Of a DNA stretch of 64,000 nt, positions 24,092 through 33,960 are shown in pieces. The notes beneath the pieces are model-generated. The model saw nothing but the letters and a program-made list of their open reading frames with translations. It did not search any database and was not told where the DNA came from. The position numbers and the translations under genes are program-made. Source of the stretch: Nonomuraea spiralis (GTDB lineage Bacteria; Actinomycetota; Actinomycetes; Streptosporangiales; Streptosporangiaceae); assembly GCF_014648435.1 (NCBI RefSeq), contig NZ_BMRC01000005.1:186001-250000 (forward strand), given 5' to 3'. Each line of letters begins with the position of its first letter. Position 1 is the first letter of the stretch.

Positions 24092-25009
24092 TCAGCAGGT
24101 GGCGAGCCCTGCGCGGTAGGACGGGTAGCGGGGTGTCCAGCCGAGCTCGCGTTTCGCCCGTTCGCTGCTGATCCTGATGCGGGTGCCGACCATCAGCGCG
24201 TGCATGTACGGCATCGCGCGCAGCAGCCCGCCCGGCACCGCCCACGGGACAGGCGCGCCGGCCGCCCGCGCCAGCGCCCTGACATAGACGTCGAAGCGGA
24301 CGGGACGATCGTCGGCGATGTTGTACGGACGGCCCGGCGTGCCGCGTTCCAGGGCCGACACCGCGGCCGAGGCGGCGTCCTCGATGTGGATCAGCGAGAC
24401 CGTGCCCGCGGGGTCCGGCACCGGAAGCAGGCGCTTCCTGGTCATGTCCATCAGCTTCCTGGTGGACGGCTCCGGCCCGTAGAACATGCCGTAGCGAAGG
24501 GAGATCCCGTCGATCCCCGGGGCTGCGAACACCTGCTCCTCGTTGGCCCGCATCGACCGCATGTGCGGGTCGAAGGCGCCCTGCCCGGGTTCCGCGAACG
24601 GCCGGTCCTCGGTGACGAGGTCGTCGCCGTGGTCGCGGTAGCCGTACCCGAGGAAGAACGACTGGGTGACGAACCTGCGCGCGCCGACCACCCCCGCGGC
24701 CTCGACGAGGTGGGCGGTGCCGCGGTCGCGGAGGGCGTCGGTCGCGTAGAGGGCGCGGTGGAACAGCGGCAGGCCGGTGATCGCGGTGGCCTGGTGCACC
24801 ACGGCGTGCGCCCGTACGCCGTCGAGCGCGGCCAGCAGGCTCTCCCGGTCCATCACGTCCGCGACCACGGGGACGCCGCCCGCCTGGGCGACGCGTCTCG
24901 CCCCCGCCTCGGACCTCGTGATGCCCAGCACCGAGTGCCCGGCGTCGAGCAGTTGGCGGACCAGGACCGAGCCCAGTGTGCCGGTGGCACCGGCGAGCAG
25001 GACGTTCAT
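24092..25009 (-). CDS. NAD-dependent epimerase/dehydratase family protein
   Basis: A 305-residue extended SDR. The nucleotide-binding loop is LLAGATGTLGSVLVRQL and the substrate region carries VTQSFFLGYGYRD, with RYGMFYGP as the fold's conserved element. The usual catalytic YxxxK is not seen as such, so catalysis is uncertain and it may act as a reductase or binding protein. Its ATG overlaps the stop of the small membrane protein upstream (ATGA), which makes it the last gene of an esterase-TetR-membrane-epimerase operon. Confidence 0.82.
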   Translation of the reverse strand: MNVLLAGATGTLGSVLVRQLLDAGHSVLGITRSEAGARRVAQAGGVPVVADVMDRESLLAALDGVRAHAVVHQATAITGLPLFHRALYATDALRDRGTAHLVEAAGVVGARRFVTQSFFLGYGYRDHGDDLVTEDRPFAEPGQGAFDPHMRSMRANEEQVFAAPGIDGISLRYGMFYGPEPSTRKLMDMTRKRLLPVPDPAGTVSLIHIEDAASAAVSALERGTPGRPYNIADDRPVRFDVYVRALARAAGAPVPWAVPGGLLRAMPYMHALMVGTRIRISSERAKRELGWTPRYPSYRAGLATC

Positions 25010-25416
25010 GCGTACGGTTCCTTCTTCGGCGGGCCGGCCCGGCGCCTCCCGCGGTGACGGAGGACGCGCAGCCTGGCGACGAGCCCGGCCGCGCCGACCA
25101 GGGAGACCAGCAGGAGCACCCACGGGTCGGAGGCGTTGCCGCCCAGGCCGAGATCGACGGCGTGGTTGTAGGCGTGGAAGGTGTTGGTGAACGTGAAGCC
25201 CGCCAGCACCACCGCCACGACGTCGCGGCAGCGCAGCGCGCACAGCAGCATCAACCCGATGCCGATCTGGAACACGCCCGCGTCGTGCAGGAAGTGCACG
25301 TGGTTCGGCCAGCCGGCCCAGACGGCGAAGCTCGCCGGGTCTGCCCGGGCCCACACGCCCGTGGCGAGCATCGACGTCGCGGCCAGCACGAGAGCGGCCT
25401 TGATCAGTTTGTTCAT
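25006..25416 (-). CDS. Small membrane protein of unknown function
   Basis: A 136-residue protein with about four hydrophobic helices (LIKAALVLAATSMLATGVWA; DAGVFQIGIGLMLLCAL; DVVAVVLAGFTFTNTFHAYNHAV; PWVLLLVSLVGAAGLVA) and a short basic tail ending KKEPYA. Histidines cluster near the membrane (NHVHFLHD, FHAYNHAVD), which might bind a metal or heme, but this is only an inference. It lies between another small membrane protein and the epimerase in one operon downstream of a TetR gene. Confidence 0.7.
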   Translation of the reverse strand: MNKLIKAALVLAATSMLATGVWARADPASFAVWAGWPNHVHFLHDAGVFQIGIGLMLLCALRCRDVVAVVLAGFTFTNTFHAYNHAVDLGLGGNASDPWVLLLVSLVGAAGLVARLRVLRHRGRRRAGPPKKEPYA

Positions 25417-25441
25417 GGATTCGGTCAGCCCTCGCGTCCGG

Positions 25442-25837
25442 TCAGCCGGTGCCGCGCGCGGCCACGAGGCTGAGCAGCCCGATCGCGAGCAGCGGCCAGC
25501 CGCCGGTGACGGGGAAGTAGAGCACGCACAGCGCGAGGCCGATGGCCACCAGGTACCAGCCGAGCTGGGCGGGCAGCCGGCCGGTCGTGCGGAGGACGTG
25601 CCGGGCGAGCGTGCCCAGAGCCAGGAGGGCGACGCCGGAGACCATGAACCAGACGCTCGACTCGCGCGCGGAGTAGTCGGCGGCGTCCGTGTCGGCGACG
25701 CCACGCCAGAAGCCGTCGGCGGCGATCGCGGCCCAGGCGTTCGGCTGGACGAAGGCCCAGACGAAGTGGAGCAGCGCGGTGGCGATCATCAGCCGTGGGA
25801 CCCACCGGGCCGCCGTGCTCGCGGGTTGTCCCGTCAT
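25442..25837 (-). CDS. DUF6463-like small membrane protein
   Basis: A 131-residue protein with four predicted helices: LMIATALLHFVWAF, SSVWFMVSGVALLALGTLARHVL, LGWYLVAIGLALCVLYFPVTGGWPLLAIGLLSLV. The HFVWAFVQPNAWAAIAADG and WFMVSG arrangement resembles DUF6463, a family without known function. It is translationally coupled to the TetR gene (ATGA overlap). With its membrane neighbour downstream it is probably co-regulated with the esterase by that TetR. Confidence 0.7.
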   Translation of the reverse strand: MTGQPASTAARWVPRLMIATALLHFVWAFVQPNAWAAIAADGFWRGVADTDAADYSARESSVWFMVSGVALLALGTLARHVLRTTGRLPAQLGWYLVAIGLALCVLYFPVTGGWPLLAIGLLSLVAARGTG

Positions 25838-26394
25838 GAGATCTCATCCCCGTTCTCCTGAGGGACGAGCCGCAGGGCCCGCAGGTAGATGTCGCGCAGC
25901 TCGCCCGCGGGGACGGGCGGGATGATCTGCTGGGCGCCGACGAGGATCAGGTAGAGCAGCTTGGCCATGGGAGTGACATCGGACTCCCGGCCGCCGAGGT
26001 CGCGCCACAGGGTACGCAGGTACTCCACGCGGGTCCGGTCGACCCGCTCCTGCACGGCGCGTACGTCGGGATCCTGGAGGGCCCAGGAGCGCATGGCGAT
26101 CTCCAGGTCCTGGCTGCCGCCGTTGTCGTCCAGGACGAGGTCGAGCAGGAGGTTCAGCCTGTTCTGGGGGTGCCCGCCGGAGTTGTCGGCCGCGGCGATG
26201 AAGCGGGTGGTGTGCTCGGCCTCGAAGTGTTCGAGCAGATCCCGCTTGAAGCCGGTCATGCCCTTGAAGTGGTGGTAGAAGGAGCCCTTGGTGAGGTTGA
26301 GCTCGCCGCACAGCCGCTCGATGGTCAGCCCGCGGGCGCCGTCCGTGGTCAGGAGGCCGAGCCCGGTCTCCAGCCAGTCGCGTTTGCCTGCCAT
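25834..26394 (-). CDS. TetR family transcriptional regulator
   Basis: A 186-residue repressor. The N-terminal HTH is plain: WLETGLGLLTTDGARGLTIERLCGELNLTKGSFYHHFKGMTGFKRDLLEHF, with the typical TKGSFYHHF recognition helix. The helical C-terminal domain should bind the inducer. The gene lies 6 bases after the carboxylesterase and is coupled to two membrane proteins and an epimerase. The probable operator is the 19-base imperfect palindrome in front of the esterase gene, which would give negative feedback over the whole operon. Confidence 0.85.
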   Translation of the reverse strand: MAGKRDWLETGLGLLTTDGARGLTIERLCGELNLTKGSFYHHFKGMTGFKRDLLEHFEAEHTTRFIAAADNSGGHPQNRLNLLLDLVLDDNGGSQDLEIAMRSWALQDPDVRAVQERVDRTRVEYLRTLWRDLGGRESDVTPMAKLLYLILVGAQQIIPPVPAGELRDIYLRALRLVPQENGDEIS

Positions 26395-26400
26395 GATCGT

Positions 26401-27843
<1,443 letters not shown>

Positions 27844-27876
27844 CACTGAAACGATCTCCTTCCAGATGATCACGAC

Positions 27877-27895
27877 ATACCGTACCTTATGGTAT
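27877..27895. promoter_or_regulatory. TetR-type operator before the carboxylesterase operon
   Basis: ATACCGTAC-C-TTATGGTAT is a 19-base imperfect palindrome (7 of 9 pairs; outer CATACC/GGTATG perfect), 34 bases upstream of the esterase start in an AT-rich patch. The co-transcribed TetR protein is the likely ligand. Confidence 0.6.
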
Positions 27896-27938
27896 GGCCG
27901 GGGCCGCGGCGGGCTCCCCGATCATGGAGAGCCCGAGG

Positions 27939-28540
27939 TCAGTCGAGGGACAGTCCCGCGGCCGGCGTCACCCGGGCGGCCCGGCGGGCCGGGAGGACGG
28001 CGGCGAGGAGCCCGGCCAGGGCGGCGGCGAGGACCACGAGGCCGAGCGACGTCCAGGGGATCCGCATGGTGGCCTCGCTGAGCGCCCGCGTCACGAGCGT
28101 CTCGTAGCCGACCCAGGCGAACCCGAGGCCGATCACGGTGCCGAGCGCGGTGGCCACCACCGACAGCAACACCGCCTCGGTCGCCAGCAGCCGCCGCAAC
28201 TGCCCGCGGGTGAGCCCGAGCGCGCGCAACATCGCGTGCTCGCGGGCGCGTTCGAGCACCGAGAGGCCCAGGGGCAACTGGGTACGCCGCTCGCCGACCC
28301 GTACCGTGACCCGGTCGCCGGGCCGCAGAGCCAGGTTCTTGCCGAACGCCCCGGAGTCGATCCTGATCTTTCCCAGCTCGACCTGGGCGAACGCCCCGCC
28401 GTCGCGGGCCACCCGCTCCACGCCCTTCGCGGTGACGACCGGGATGGCTCGGTCGAGCCCGGCCACCCGGGCCACGGCGCGCGCCCCGAGGGCGGGCTCC
28501 GGATCGTCGTCGAACTGCCCGCCCCGCCACTGAGATGATC
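27939..28540 (-). pseudogene. Truncated FtsX/MacB-type ABC permease remnant
   Basis: About 200 codons in one frame match the C-terminal half of an FtsX-like permease: REHAMLRALGLTRGQLRRLL, LLSVVATALGTVIGLGFAWV and the end VLPARRAARVTPAAGLSLD. Ahead of it, part of the periplasmic domain (GKNLALRPGDRVTVRV) runs directly into SVLERAREH, so the preceding helix appears to be deleted. The 5' half of the gene, its start and its ATPase partner are missing; the frame runs into the divergent HAD gene promoter. I read it as a decayed fragment. Confidence 0.65.
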
Positions 28541-28545
28541 GCCCG

Positions 28546-29265
28546 ATGACGGACGTGATCTTCTTCGACCTGGACGGCACCCTGGTCGATCACCGAAGCG
28601 CGGTCATGGAGACGATCGGGCAGATCGTCTCGGCCGCGCCGGACGCGACGGCTGCGCCGGAGGAGCTGGTGGCGGCGTGGTGGACGCTGGAGGGGCGCCA
28701 CATGCGGGAGTACCTGGCCGGTCAGTGCTCCTTCGCCGAGCATCACCGGCGCAGGGCGCGGGCCTTCATGCCGCTGCTCGGCGAGCCGGTCCCCGAGGAT
28801 CCCGACCTGCTGGACGCCTGGATCGCCGAGCGCTACCTCACCGCGTTCGAGCGGTCCTGGCGCAGTTATCCCGACGTACGGCCGTGCCTGGAGGCCCTGA
28901 AGGGGCTGCCCCGGGGGCCGCGGCTGGCCGTCCTCACCAACGGCGACCCCGGGCAGCAGCGCGCCAAGCTCGCCCGCTTCGGCCTGCTCGAATACTTCGA
29001 GGCCGTGCTGACCCCGGCCGAGCTCGGCGCCGCCAAGCCCGCCGCCTACGCCGCCGCCTGCCGCTGGATGCGTACGGACCCCGCGCGGGCGGTCAATGTG
29101 GGCGACATGCTGGACAGCGACGTGCACGCGGCCGCTCTCGCCGGGCTCACCGGCATCTGGCTGGACCGCGGCATCGACTTCGTCACCGGCGGACCGTCAC
29201 CGGCGGCGGACGGTACGGTGCTCCGCGTCGAACGCCTCACCGACCTGCCCGGTCATCTGTCCTGA
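28546..29265 (+). CDS. HAD family hydrolase (phosphatase-like)
   Basis: A 239-residue HAD phosphatase. Motif I is FFDLDGTLVD (nucleophile Asp8, acid/base Asp10), motif II LTNGD, motif III the Lys in GAAKPA and motif IV GDMLDSDVHAA. The helical cap between motifs I and II (about residues 15-100) makes it a C1-cap member, similar to phosphoglycolate-phosphatase or YjjG-type enzymes. The substrate is not evident. It begins only a few bases from the end of the FtsX remnant, which may have lost its own 5' end when this junction formed. Confidence 0.87.
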   Translation: MTDVIFFDLDGTLVDHRSAVMETIGQIVSAAPDATAAPEELVAAWWTLEGRHMREYLAGQCSFAEHHRRRARAFMPLLGEPVPEDPDLLDAWIAERYLTAFERSWRSYPDVRPCLEALKGLPRGPRLAVLTNGDPGQQRAKLARFGLLEYFEAVLTPAELGAAKPAAYAAACRWMRTDPARAVNVGDMLDSDVHAAALAGLTGIWLDRGIDFVTGGPSPAADGTVLRVERLTDLPGHLS

Positions 29266-29288
29266 GCCGCGGCGGGAGCAGCGGGGGA

Positions 29289-30014
29289 TCAGCCGGGCGG
29301 GTCGAGCATGGGCACGAGGAAGCGCCTGGCCACCGAGGCCAGCTGGGCGTCGTCGTTCAGGTCGATGACGGCGCTGGGGATCGCCAGGAAAGAGGTGGAG
29401 ATGCGCACCATCATCTCGGCCACGACGTCGGCGTCGAGACTGCCCGCCACGTTGCCCGCGCGCTGCTCGCGGCGGAGCTGACCGGCGACGAACTGCCGCA
29501 CGGTGGCCAGAGTCCGGCCCCCGTCGGTCATCATGGACGGGACGAGCAGGTCGGGCTCGGTGACTATGAGCCCGCCGATCAGCGGATTGCCGCGAATGGC
29601 GCGCAACGAGCTGACGAAGCCGAGAACCACCCGGTCGGCCGCGGTGCCGGCCTGCTCGATGTCGATGAGGAACTGGTCGAAGTAGCGGCGGAACTCCCGG
29701 CGCACCACGTGTTCGACCAGCGTGTCCTTGGAGTCGAAGCGCCGGTAGACGGTGATCCGCGACACCTTGGCCAGCCGGGCGACGTCCTCCATGGTGGAAC
29801 GTCTGATGCCCATCCGGCAGAACTGCTCGTAGGCCGCGTCGAGGATGCGCGTCCGCAGCTCGTCGAGGTCGTCTACACGTTCGACGGCGTCGACGTAGGC
29901 GCGCTCCAGCAACGACTCCGAGCCCGACGGCGCCATGACGCCGGACAACACGGATTCCACGATCACCTCCTGGGTCGATTCTCCCTCAAGAGCGGGTCTT
30001 GTGATGTCCGTCAC
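29289..30014 (-). CDS. TetR family regulator, probable LcpR-type repressor of lcp
   Basis: A 241-residue TetR protein with an extended N-terminus (about 50 residues). The HTH follows: RTRILDAAYEQFCRMGIRRSTMEDVARLAKVSRITVYRRFDSKDTLVEHVV. It is divergent from the latex-clearing protein gene. In rubber-degrading actinobacteria lcp is typically repressed by a neighbouring TetR protein, so that role is likely. The GTG start used here lacks a clear ribosome site; a shorter form from MAPSGSESLLER is possible. Confidence 0.83.
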   Translation of the reverse strand: MTDITRPALEGESTQEVIVESVLSGVMAPSGSESLLERAYVDAVERVDDLDELRTRILDAAYEQFCRMGIRRSTMEDVARLAKVSRITVYRRFDSKDTLVEHVVRREFRRYFDQFLIDIEQAGTAADRVVLGFVSSLRAIRGNPLIGGLIVTEPDLLVPSMMTDGGRTLATVRQFVAGQLRREQRAGNVAGSLDADVVAEMMVRISTSFLAIPSAVIDLNDDAQLASVARRFLVPMLDPPG

Positions 30015-30030
30015 AACGTGCTCTGATGAT

Positions 30031-30055
30031 GATACACGGACTCAAAGTTTGTATC
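30031..30055. promoter_or_regulatory. Candidate TetR operator in the lcp/tetR spacer
   Basis: GATACA and TGTATC stand as an inverted pair with 13 bases between, 16 bases upstream of the TetR start and about 190 before lcp. This AT-rich patch stands out from its surroundings and is the best candidate operator in the divergent spacer. Confidence 0.5.
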
Positions 30056-30059
30056 TCAG

Positions 30060-30093
30060 TATCACCCACTTCTCGGTATCACCCACTTCTCGG
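30060..30093. repeat. 17-bp perfect tandem duplication in the lcp upstream region
   Basis: TATCACCCACTTCTCGG occurs twice back to back, followed by CATCGG, which resembles the beginning of a third copy. It lies beside the candidate TetR operator, about 150 bases before the lcp start, so it may be a duplicated binding site in the long leader or promoter. Confidence 0.8.
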
Positions 30094-30243
30094 CATCGGA
30101 CGAGAAGGAGGAAGCGGCATGGGAGAGCCCGGCAGGCGTGGACCAGGCGACGACGCCGACGCGTGCCCCCTGCTCGGTGGATCTCCGGCGAGCCGGTCAG
30201 GACTGCCCTGAACGGGACCCCCCACCTCGAAGGAGTGCAGGAC

Positions 30244-31464
30244 ATGGCAGAGTTGAGCAGGCGCGAGATACTGATCTCGGGCACCGCCCTGGGAGCGCTC
30301 GGCGCCTTGGGGATCACCTCTCCGGCCCAGGCGGACGCCCTCGCGGACGGCTGGACCTGGCCGGCCTCCGGCTCGGTCGCCGGCTCCGGCACCGGCGCCG
30401 ACCCCCGCTGGGTCTGGGACGACGTCGCCGACCCGCTCCTCGCCTCGCTGTTCGACCGCGGCGTCATCCCCGAGGTCAACCGGCTGCTGTACGACTGGAA
30501 CCGCAACGACCAGCCCCTGCCCGCCGGGCTGCCGGACGACCTGCGGGCCTTCATCGAGCAGGCACGCCGGCTCCCGTCGTGGGCCGACCAGGCCAAACTG
30601 GACGCCGCGTCCCGCTTCCACGCGCTCAAGGGCAACTACATCGTCGTCCTCACCATCGTCGGCGCCGGCATGCTGGCCACCGCCATCCCCAAGGAGGCCC
30701 GCGCGGTCTACTACTCGGCCGGCGGCGCGGACCTGAAGGACCGGGTCGCCAAGACGAACGTCCTGGCGTACGCGGTCAGGCCCCAGAACGCGTGGGGGCC
30801 CGGCGGCACGGCCGTGGTCGAGGCCGTGAAGACCCGGCTGGTGCACGCGGCCGTACGGCACCTGCTCAAGTCGTCCCCCTGGTCCGGGCCCATCCCGATC
30901 AGCCAGGAGGACATGCTTGTCACGTGGCACACGCTGGCGACGTACTCCATGCGCGGGATGCGCGAGTGGAAGGTGCGCATCTCCTCCGCCGAGTCCACGG
31001 CGTACCTGCACTCGTTGCAGCTGCTGGCGCACATGCTCGGCATCAGGGACGAGTTCATCCCCGCCACCTGGGACACCTCCTACACGCAGTCGGACATCGT
31101 CCTGCCCAGGAACATGGGCCCGACCTCGGAGGGGGTGGAGCTGAACGGCATCCTGCGGAACATGCTCGCGGAGCTGACCAGCCCCGGCAGCATCGACAAG
31201 CCCCTCGTCAACGCGTTCGCCAGGTACCTCACCGGCAACCAGGCGGCCGACTGGAACGGCATTCCGCGCGAGCCGCTGTGGGACCCGGTGGTCAAGACGG
31301 CCTGGCCGCTGCTGGTGCAGTTCAGGGAGGGGCTGATCGGGCTGCCGCTGGTGCCCGCCGCGGCGTGGCTGCTCGACGAGATGATCAAGAAGTGGACCAC
31401 GTTCTACCTCACCAAGGGCGCGCAGACCAAGATCGTGATCCCCACCGGCAACCGGCCCAGCTGA
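30244..31464 (+). CDS. lcp: Latex clearing protein (rubber oxygenase), secreted b-type heme dioxygenase
   Basis: A 406-residue enzyme, close to the 407 residues I recall for LcpK30, which cleaves cis-1,4-polyisoprene outside the cell. The N-terminus has a Tat signal, SRREILISG with a hydrophobic run to SPAQA. Key residues fit the Lcp pattern with exact spacing: Glu151, Arg167, Lys170, Thr171 and the axial heme His201 (RLVHAAVRH). These correspond to E148, R164, K167, T168 and H198 of LcpK30. AAGGAG lies 8 bases before the ATG. It is divergent from a TetR gene, as in known rubber degraders. No oxiA/oxiB-type genes for processing the oligo-isoprenoid products follow. Confidence 0.85.
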   Translation: MAELSRREILISGTALGALGALGITSPAQADALADGWTWPASGSVAGSGTGADPRWVWDDVADPLLASLFDRGVIPEVNRLLYDWNRNDQPLPAGLPDDLRAFIEQARRLPSWADQAKLDAASRFHALKGNYIVVLTIVGAGMLATAIPKEARAVYYSAGGADLKDRVAKTNVLAYAVRPQNAWGPGGTAVVEAVKTRLVHAAVRHLLKSSPWSGPIPISQEDMLVTWHTLATYSMRGMREWKVRISSAESTAYLHSLQLLAHMLGIRDEFIPATWDTSYTQSDIVLPRNMGPTSEGVELNGILRNMLAELTSPGSIDKPLVNAFARYLTGNQAADWNGIPREPLWDPVVKTAWPLLVQFREGLIGLPLVPAAAWLLDEMIKKWTTFYLTKGAQTKIVIPTGNRPS

Positions 31465-31484
31465 TCACCGGCGGCCCGGCCCCG

Positions 31485-31553
31485 AGGCGACGGCACGCCC
31501 GGCGTCAAGGTGACGGCACGCCTGGTATCAAGGCGACGGCACGCCCGGCGCGG
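31485..31553. repeat. 23-bp tandem repeat, three imperfect copies
   Basis: AGG(C/T)GACGGCACGCC followed by an 8-base variable part ending mostly in TCA repeats three times between the lcp stop and the lipoprotein start. The first and third copies agree best. It may be a terminator region or a slippage product; no hairpin stronger than the repeat itself is seen. Confidence 0.7.
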
Positions 31554-31617
31554 TCGAATCCGGGCGTGCCGGTCGCGGGCGGGCGAACCGTGTCGTCCGC
31601 CCGTGCGTCTACGGGAT

Positions 31618-32520
31618 ATGCGGATGCTCTCAGTCGCGGCGCTCGCCGTGCTCGTGGCGGCCTGCGGTTCCTTACGGGCGTCGGGCGCCGCCGACGAGTT
31701 CGCCGACGAGTTCGCCGACCGTGCCCGCGAGGTCGCCGGACACTGGCGGAGTTCGGCGGAGCGCGGCCCCTGGGTCGAGGGGTTCGTACCGCTGCGGAAC
31801 CTGACCCTGGAGCCCGGCCAGGGACGCGTGCCCCGGTGGGCCGGGCGGAGCCTGATCAACAGCGCCTGGAAGCTGGAGACCGGGCTCCCGGCCGACGCGC
31901 CGGCCCCCGCCGAACTGCGCTGGGCCGACGGGAGCACGCTGAGCGTGCCGGTCCTGCCGGCCACGGCCGCCTACGCCGGGCTGAGCAGGCCCAAGTCCTT
32001 CGCCGACGAGGAGTGCCCGCCCGCCAAGGGCTGCCGGCCGCTGCGGGTGATCGCGGTGGCCAGGGGCGAGGCCACGATACCGAGCAGCCGGGGGGACGTA
32101 CGGGTGCCCACGTGGGACTTCACCGTCGAGGGTGTGCCGGGGCCGTTCCGGCGGGTCGCGGTGGACCCGGCCGCGATGGGCGGGCCGCCCCGGCGGCTGG
32201 CGGGCGGGATCCAGGAGGTGAGCACCTACGAGCTGCGCGCGCCGGCCGAGCTCCGGCTGAGCTACCTGCACGGCACCTGCGACACGACGTACGGCTCCCG
32301 CGTCCATGAGACGCCCGAGGCGGTGGTCGTGGACGTCGACGTACGGGAGGACGACGTGGAGCTCTGCAACGCCATGGGGAAGACCGGCCGGATCGACGTC
32401 ACACTGCGCGAGCCCCTGGGACGCCGGGTGGTGCTGGACTCCGGCAGCGGCGTGCCCCTGCTGCCGGAGAGCGACGTCCGCCTGTCCGAGTACCAGAACT
32501 ACGACCCGCGCCGCTCCTGA
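31618..32520 (+). CDS. Putative lipoprotein of unknown function
   Basis: A 300-residue protein with a short lipoprotein signal, MLSVAALAVLVAACGS, so Cys at about residue 16 should carry the lipid. A short acidic repeat follows (DEFADEFADRARE). The mature part looks beta-rich, with two possible disulfides (EECPPAKGC; LHGTCDT and VELCNAMG). I recognise no family. It lies between lcp and an MFS transporter on the same strand, but the gaps of 153 and 83 bases do not demand an operon. Confidence 0.68.
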   Translation: MRMLSVAALAVLVAACGSLRASGAADEFADEFADRAREVAGHWRSSAERGPWVEGFVPLRNLTLEPGQGRVPRWAGRSLINSAWKLETGLPADAPAPAELRWADGSTLSVPVLPATAAYAGLSRPKSFADEECPPAKGCRPLRVIAVARGEATIPSSRGDVRVPTWDFTVEGVPGPFRRVAVDPAAMGGPPRRLAGGIQEVSTYELRAPAELRLSYLHGTCDTTYGSRVHETPEAVVVDVDVREDDVELCNAMGKTGRIDVTLREPLGRRVVLDSGSGVPLLPESDVRLSEYQNYDPRRS

Positions 32521-32603
32521 GCTCGCGGGCGTACGGCCGTCACGGGTTCTCTCCGTCCGGATCGAGGGGCGGGGTGCGGTCGCGGACTGTAGCGTAACCG
32601 CGT

Positions 32604-33857
32604 GTGAATGACTACTCAGCGTCACCATCCGCCGGAAGCCGGTCCGCGCGCCGGTGGGTCGTGCTGCTGCTGTGCTGGGCCTCGCTCACCATGACCTCCG
32701 TCGACCGGTCCACCTGGGGGCCCGCGTCGCTGCAGGCAGGCGAGGCACTGGGGGTGTCGCTGGCGGGGCTGGGCGCGTTCGCGACGGCGTACTACGTCGG
32801 TTACGTCCTGTCCAACATCGGCGGCGGGCTGCTCGGCGACCGGATCGGCAGCCGGGTCGTGTTGTCGGGCTCGTTGTTCACGGCCGGCGGCTTCATGATC
32901 GTGTTCGGGTCCGTGCCGTCCGCCGGGGCCGGGATCGCGGTGCAGGCGCTGATCGGGCTCTGCGCCGGGGCCGACTTCGCGGCGGGGGTCAAGCTCATCG
33001 CGTCCTGGTTCGGCGAGCGGGAACGCGGGCTGGCGATGGGCGTCTTCACCATGGCCTCCTCGCTCGGCACGATGATCGCCAACGCGCTCGTGCCCAGGCT
33101 GATCCAGTGGTACGACTGGCGGGCCTCGTACCACCTGTTCGGGATCGTGTCGATGGGGCTCGCGCTGGTGTGCCTGACGCTGCTGCGCGACCGGCGCGAG
33201 CCGGCGGCCGCGCGGCCGCCGCTGCGCGGCCTCGTCCGCGACCGGAACCTGCTGCTGATCGGCCTGGCCGGGTTCGGTGGGCTCTGGGGCACGTACGGCT
33301 TCGTGACCTGGTCCAACACCCTCATGGTGACGGGACGCGGGATCGACCCGGTGGCGGCGGGCACGGTGGTCGTGGTGTTCGCGGCGGCGGGCGCGGTGGG
33401 CAAACCGGTCATCGGCCTGGCCACGGACCTGGCCGGACGGGGACGCAAACGCCCGGCGGTCGCGGTGCTGGTCGCCTTCGCGGTCTGCCTGCTGCTGTTC
33501 GGCGGCATGGAGACGGAGACGGCGTTCCTGGTGATGGCCGGGTTCGCGGGGCTGGGCGCGTACCTGTACTCGCCGTTGCTGATCGCCATGGTGCCCGGAC
33601 TGTCGGGAACGGCGCTGGCGGGCTCGGCGGCGGGCGTGACGAACGCGCTGGCGCAACTGGGCAGCGTCACCGTGCCGGTCGTGGTGGGGGCGGTCTACCA
33701 GTCGACCGGCTCCTTCTCCGCCGCGTTCGCCACCCTGGCCGCCGGGCCCGTCGCGGGCGCGGTGGCGCTGACCTTCGTCCGCGAGGCCCACGTCCGCGCC
33801 GCGGCCGGTGACGAGGCACGGCGAACGCCGGGCAGAGCCCGGTTCCGACGGCCTTGA
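32604..33857 (+). CDS. MFS transporter
   Basis: A 417-residue major facilitator protein with twelve predicted helices. The loop 2-3 signature is GGGLLGDRIGSRVVLSGSL. A short cytoplasmic N-terminus is followed by WVVLLLCWASLTMTSVDRSTWGPA, reminiscent of the anion/cation symporter or NarK/OPA-like branches. The GTG start (GTGAATGACTAC) gives a complete first helix. Substrate and direction are not evident; it could take up an organic acid or export a metabolite. Confidence 0.85.
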   Translation: MNDYSASPSAGSRSARRWVVLLLCWASLTMTSVDRSTWGPASLQAGEALGVSLAGLGAFATAYYVGYVLSNIGGGLLGDRIGSRVVLSGSLFTAGGFMIVFGSVPSAGAGIAVQALIGLCAGADFAAGVKLIASWFGERERGLAMGVFTMASSLGTMIANALVPRLIQWYDWRASYHLFGIVSMGLALVCLTLLRDRREPAAARPPLRGLVRDRNLLLIGLAGFGGLWGTYGFVTWSNTLMVTGRGIDPVAAGTVVVVFAAAGAVGKPVIGLATDLAGRGRKRPAVAVLVAFAVCLLLFGGMETETAFLVMAGFAGLGAYLYSPLLIAMVPGLSGTALAGSAAGVTNALAQLGSVTVPVVVGAVYQSTGSFSAAFATLAAGPVAGAVALTFVREAHVRAAAGDEARRTPGRARFRRP

Positions 33858-33960
33858 CCATGGCGGTCGCGGCGCGGACGTGGGTCAGGAGAGCGTGGTG
33901 AGGGGCGCCGGTGACCAGCAGTTCGGGCACCAGAAGGCGGTCGACCGACCCGGCGCCCGG

